A stretch of DNA of 64,000 bases, taken from NCBI GenBank assembly GCA_963766195.1, contig CAVXYY010000013.1, positions 1 through 64,000 of the forward strand, written 5' to 3'. Below are positions 61,031 through 64,000 of this stretch, in pieces. Position 1 is the first letter of the stretch, and each line of letters starts with the position of its first letter. The stretch comes from JAHEFT01 sp963766195. Lineage in GTDB: Bacteria > Pseudomonadota > Gammaproteobacteria > Xanthomonadales > SZUA-36. Below the pieces are notes generated by a model. That model made no database searches. It saw only the letters and a list, made by a program, of their open reading frames with translations, and was not told where the DNA came from. The position numbers and the translations under genes are program-made.

Positions 61031-63514
61031 ATGGAACTGAAAGGAAAGCTGAAAGTAGCTGAGCTTTTTTCGACCCGGAAACACGTCGACAAGTGGCTGA
61101 TTTTCGTGCTTGGGCTGTTTGGCATCGTTGCGATGGCGATCCCGTGCTGGCTGCTTGTCACTGACTGGAAAGACGCCGGGCTCCTTACCGAGACCCGGAA
61201 AGAGGCCAGGCAGTCCGCGGACAGCCTGTTGCAGCCCATCGAGGCGCTGAACCGGGTGATGACGGATGAGCAGGTGCAGGCGCTGGCGGTAAGGGCGCTG
61301 GAAAATCCCGCAGACCCTGGATGACCTGGCGGCGTACATCAAGGGGAGGATAAGCCAGGTTTCATCGGTCACCGTTTTCGGTCCGGACATCTCGGCGATA
61401 CGCCCGGTCGAACTCGGGCCGAACGGTTACGCCCTTTATGACATGGTCCGGACCACGTTGGAGAGCGGTACAGGACTCGTGCAGATTCACCATGTCCTGC
61501 AGCCGGCCATGGCGTTTGATGCCGTGGCGATCATGTCCGGAGGCGAAACCGTTGGCGCGCTGGTGCTGGCGCTCGATCCCCAGTATTTCATCTCCTCCTT
61601 CAACCCGGATATTTCATCCCTCGGCTTCATCCGGTTGACCCAATATAACGGCAGGCAGCCGGTGAACAACCTCGGGGAATGGGGCGACCCGGGATTGCTG
61701 GGTGAAGTGCCGGACCGGCTTAGCGTGCCCGGCACGCTTTTCAGAATCGAATTTCCACTCTATGAACATGTCGAGTTGATCGGGCGTTGGACTGCTCTCC
61801 TGATCATCCTGGCCGGTGCGCTCAGCCTTGGCGGCTCAATAATCCTTTATCGCAGCAACCGCGGTTGGGAGGAAGACGAGAAGTTGAAGAAAGCAAACGG
61901 CCGGGACATCGTGGAAGCCCCGGAAGAGCAAACCAGACCCGGATCCGGGCCGGCGGACGCCACGTTCGGGTCTGCGCCTGTATCGCCCGGACCGCCAGAC
62001 GCCACCGGCGCGAACCTGTTCCCAAGGAACGAAAAACCGTGGCAGCCACGCGCGGACCGGCGATTTCGGATCCGCCGCGCATGCACCTGCACTATGACAT
62101 CACCGAGCGGCGTAAATTGAAGGAGGCCGAGCACACGCCGGTTGAACTGACGCCGGGTATTTTTCGCGCCTACGACATTCGTGGCGTGATCGACAAAACG
62201 CTCGACTCCGGGATAGCCCGGAGCGTCGGCCAGGCGGTGGGCAGCACCGTGCTGGAACGAAAGGCGGGTCCGGTAGTAGTGGCCCGCGACGGACGGTTAT
62301 CGGGCCCTTACCTCATGGAAGGCATGATCGACGGCATCCTGTCGACGGGCTGTGACGTGCTGGATATCGGCGCTGTTCCAACCGGGGTGCTTTACTACGC
62401 CGCACACGAAATGGCCGCCGGATCCGGTGTGATGATCACGGGCAGCCACAACCCTCCGGATTACAATGGTTTCAAAATCATGATCGGCGGCGATTCGCTG
62501 CACGGCGCGGCCATCACGCGTTTTTATGAGCGGATCAAAAATAACGATCTGCTGGAGGGCCAGGGTTCGGTCACGAGCCGGGATGTCGTGCCGGATTACA
62601 TCAAGAGGATAGCGGATGACATCAAGGTAGAGCGGGATCTGAAAGTCGTGATCGATTGCGGTAATGGCATTGGAGGTGTGTGCGCCGCGGAGGTGCTCAG
62701 GGCGATCGGTGTCGAGGTCCTGCCGTTGTTCGACGAAGTCGACGGCACTTTCCCCAACCACCATCCGGACCCCAGCGAACCTGAAAACCTGGTTGACCTG
62801 ATCGAGTCGGTGCGGTTAATGGACGCAGACCTCGGCCTGGCTTTGGACGGCGACGCGGACAGGCTGGGCGTGGTGACGCTCGCCGGCAATATTATCTATG
62901 CCGACCGGGTCATGATGTTGCTGGCCCTGGATGTCCTGGACCGGAACCCGGGGGCCACCATACTTTACGACGTAAAGTGCACGGGCCATTTACCTAAAGT
63001 AATCAGGAACGCAGGTGGCAATCCGGTGATGTACAAGACAGGCCACTCACTGATGAAGGCCAAAATGAAGGAACTGGGTGCGCCATTCGCCGGCGAAATG
63101 AGCGGACATTTCTTTTTTGAAGATCGCTGGTATGGCGTGGATGACGGTATCTACGCGGCAGCGAGGCTGCTCGAAATCCTGGGCAGCACCGAAGCACCCC
63201 CCGAGGCCATATTGAATGCCCTGCCTTCCAGTTTCAGCACGCCGGAACTGAAGGTCAAGATGCAGGAAGGCCAAAACCACGGTTATGTCGAAGCGTTCAA
63301 GACCGTTGCCCGGTTCGAGGGCGCCAGCATCAGCACCATTGACGGGCTCCGGGCTGATTTTGACGACGGCTGGGGCCTGGTCAGGGCTTCAAACACCACG
63401 CCGGTCCTGGTCGTGCGGTTCGACGCCGAAACAGAGGAAGCGCTGGAGCGGATCAAGACGGTCTTCCGGATCCAGATGCTCAGGGTGAACCCGGATCTCG
63501 AACTGCCGTTCTGA
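61031..63514 (+). CDS. algC: Membrane-anchored phosphomannomutase/phosphoglucomutase, two frameshifts
   Basis: The joined protein is ~827 residues. The N-terminal ~345 residues are a membrane module: TM1 WLIFVLGLFGIVAMAIPCWLL, an extracytoplasmic domain, TM2 ALLIILAGALSLGGSIIL and a charged linker. The catalytic part has the FRAYDIRGVID start, phosphoserine loop VMITGSHNPPDYNG, metal loop GLALDGDADRLGV and sugar-binding GEMSGHFFF. It makes mannose-1-P or glucose-1-P for exopolysaccharide and LPS. Breaks are near 61308 and 62040. An alternative is two adjacent genes, with the second starting near 62080. Confidence 0.85.
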
Positions 63515-63560
63515 AAGCAGTGGCAGCCGCATATTTCACGGATGGCAAAAGGGAAACCCC

Positions 63561-63986
63561 GTGATAAGCAAGGCCTTTATTTCAGGGCTTTCCATGATGT
63601 TTGCCGTGCCTCTCGCGTTGGCAGCAGGGATACCGGTCCAACCCGGGCTTTGGCAGATGACATCCACGATGACCCTGCCCATATTGCCGGAGCCCCGGGT
63701 GACAACCACTGCCGACTGCGTGGAGAAGTCGGAGATTTCGATGGATGACATGGGCACCACAGGACTGGATCCGAACTGCACGTTTGAAATAGACCAGGTC
63801 GATAGCAAGACCCTGAAATGGTCTTTCGACTGCCCGGCGGAGGGCGGAACCTCGCACGGAGAATGGATGGCTGTTTCGGAAGGTGACAGCATCAGCGGCT
63901 CCGGGCTGATGACCATGTCTTTCCAGGGCCAGGCCATGGAAATGACGATGGCATGGGAAGGAAAAAGAGTCGGCGACTGCCCGTAG
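63561..63986 (+). CDS. DUF3617 secreted protein
   Basis: A 141-residue protein from GTG 63561 with a signal peptide (ending about PLALAAG) and the domain start IPVQPGLWQMTSTMTLP. Three of its four mature cysteines (TADCVEKS, DPNCTFEI, SFDCPAEG) are spaced for disulfides; a fourth is near the end (GDCP). DUF3617 proteins are small periplasmic beta-rich proteins of unknown role. It follows algC by 46 bp. Confidence 0.8.
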   Translation: MISKAFISGLSMMFAVPLALAAGIPVQPGLWQMTSTMTLPILPEPRVTTTADCVEKSEISMDDMGTTGLDPNCTFEIDQVDSKTLKWSFDCPAEGGTSHGEWMAVSEGDSISGSGLMTMSFQGQAMEMTMAWEGKRVGDCP

Positions 63987-64000
63987 GAGCCCTTGTGGGA
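63983..64000. repeat. Start of a GTAGGAGC interspersed repeat (cut by window edge)
   Basis: GTAGGAGC followed by CCTTGTGGGA matches the head of the large inverted repeat at 31295-31356 for 8 bases. It overlaps the stop codon of the DUF3617 gene, as the copy at 31353 overlaps another gene end. The other arm lies outside the window. Confidence 0.45.

Noticed and set aside
1..64000. tRNA, rRNA, CRISPR or prophage
   Set aside because: No cloverleaf-like, rRNA-like or regularly spaced repeat sequences and no phage gene set were seen by eye; tRNAscan or similar was not run.

Overview
The window is a chromosomal segment from a gammaproteobacterium with moderately high GC. Three gene orders point there: rpmB-rpmG / mutM / radC / coaBC-dut-algC, dsbD-tlpA-aroQ-accB-accC-prmA and groES-groEL next to rep. 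The protein sequences would fit a marine Woeseiaceae/Chromatiales- or Xanthomonadales-like lineage, but I cannot fix the family from sequence alone. No rRNA, tRNA, CRISPR array, complete insertion sequence or prophage was found by eye.

Layout. 1-6.4 kb: the end of a probable outer-membrane protein, an unrecognised secreted protein, then a TetR-controlled RND efflux operon (adaptor, pump, repressor) with a perfect 18-bp palindrome over its promoter. 6.4-10.3 kb: ABC exporter pair, POT-family transporter, GNAT acetyltransferase. 10.3-13 kb: a gene-poor stretch with a tiny membrane ORF and a decayed POT fragment, then groESL. 13-19.3 kb: rep helicase, DksA-like protein, an ECF sigma / membrane regulator / tandem DUF4252 operon, a DUF192 protein, a CpdA-like phosphodiesterase, PspC and rubredoxin. 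19.4-27.8 kb: hemL, acyltransferase 3, an SDR, a DedA-PAP2-LssY fusion, a LON-domain protein, mpl, a membrane protein, adk. 27.8-31.3 kb: pyrophosphate-dependent phosphofructokinase and H+-pumping pyrophosphatase. 31.3-34.2 kb: P-loop protein plus M20 peptidase, flavin-reductase-like protein. 34.4-41.7 kb: dsbD, tlpA-like, aroQ, accBC, prmA, acyltransferase. 41.8-47.8 kb: accessory-looking block (AraC regulator, divergent sulfatase, LtrA, alpha/beta hydrolase, low-GC yaeQ). 48-55.3 kb: soluble pyrophosphatase, then a cyanophycin locus (isoaspartyl dipeptidase, cyanophycinase, cyanophycin synthetase, and an extra Mur-ligase protein lacking the ATP-grasp domain). 55.2-64 kb: thymidine kinase, a methyltransferase, mutM, rpmG/rpmB, radC, coaBC, dut, a membrane-anchored algC, and a DUF3617 protein.

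The strongest biological story is the cyanophycin locus. It encodes polymer synthesis (CphA), depolymerisation (CphB) and cleavage of beta-Asp dipeptides (IadA), with a second Mur-like ligase whose substrate is unknown. A second theme is pyrophosphate economy: a PPi-dependent glycolytic enzyme beside a K+-independent-type H+-pyrophosphatase, with a soluble pyrophosphatase elsewhere in the window.

Caution: about fourteen genes are interrupted by single-base frameshifts. They cluster at 0.4-2.5, 16.4-18.3, 52.4-54.0 and 56.2-62.1 kb and include the normally indispensable coaBC and dut, while the other intervals are clean. These are more likely sequencing or assembly indels than true pseudogenes. 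Broken genes are given below as single loci with approximate break positions.
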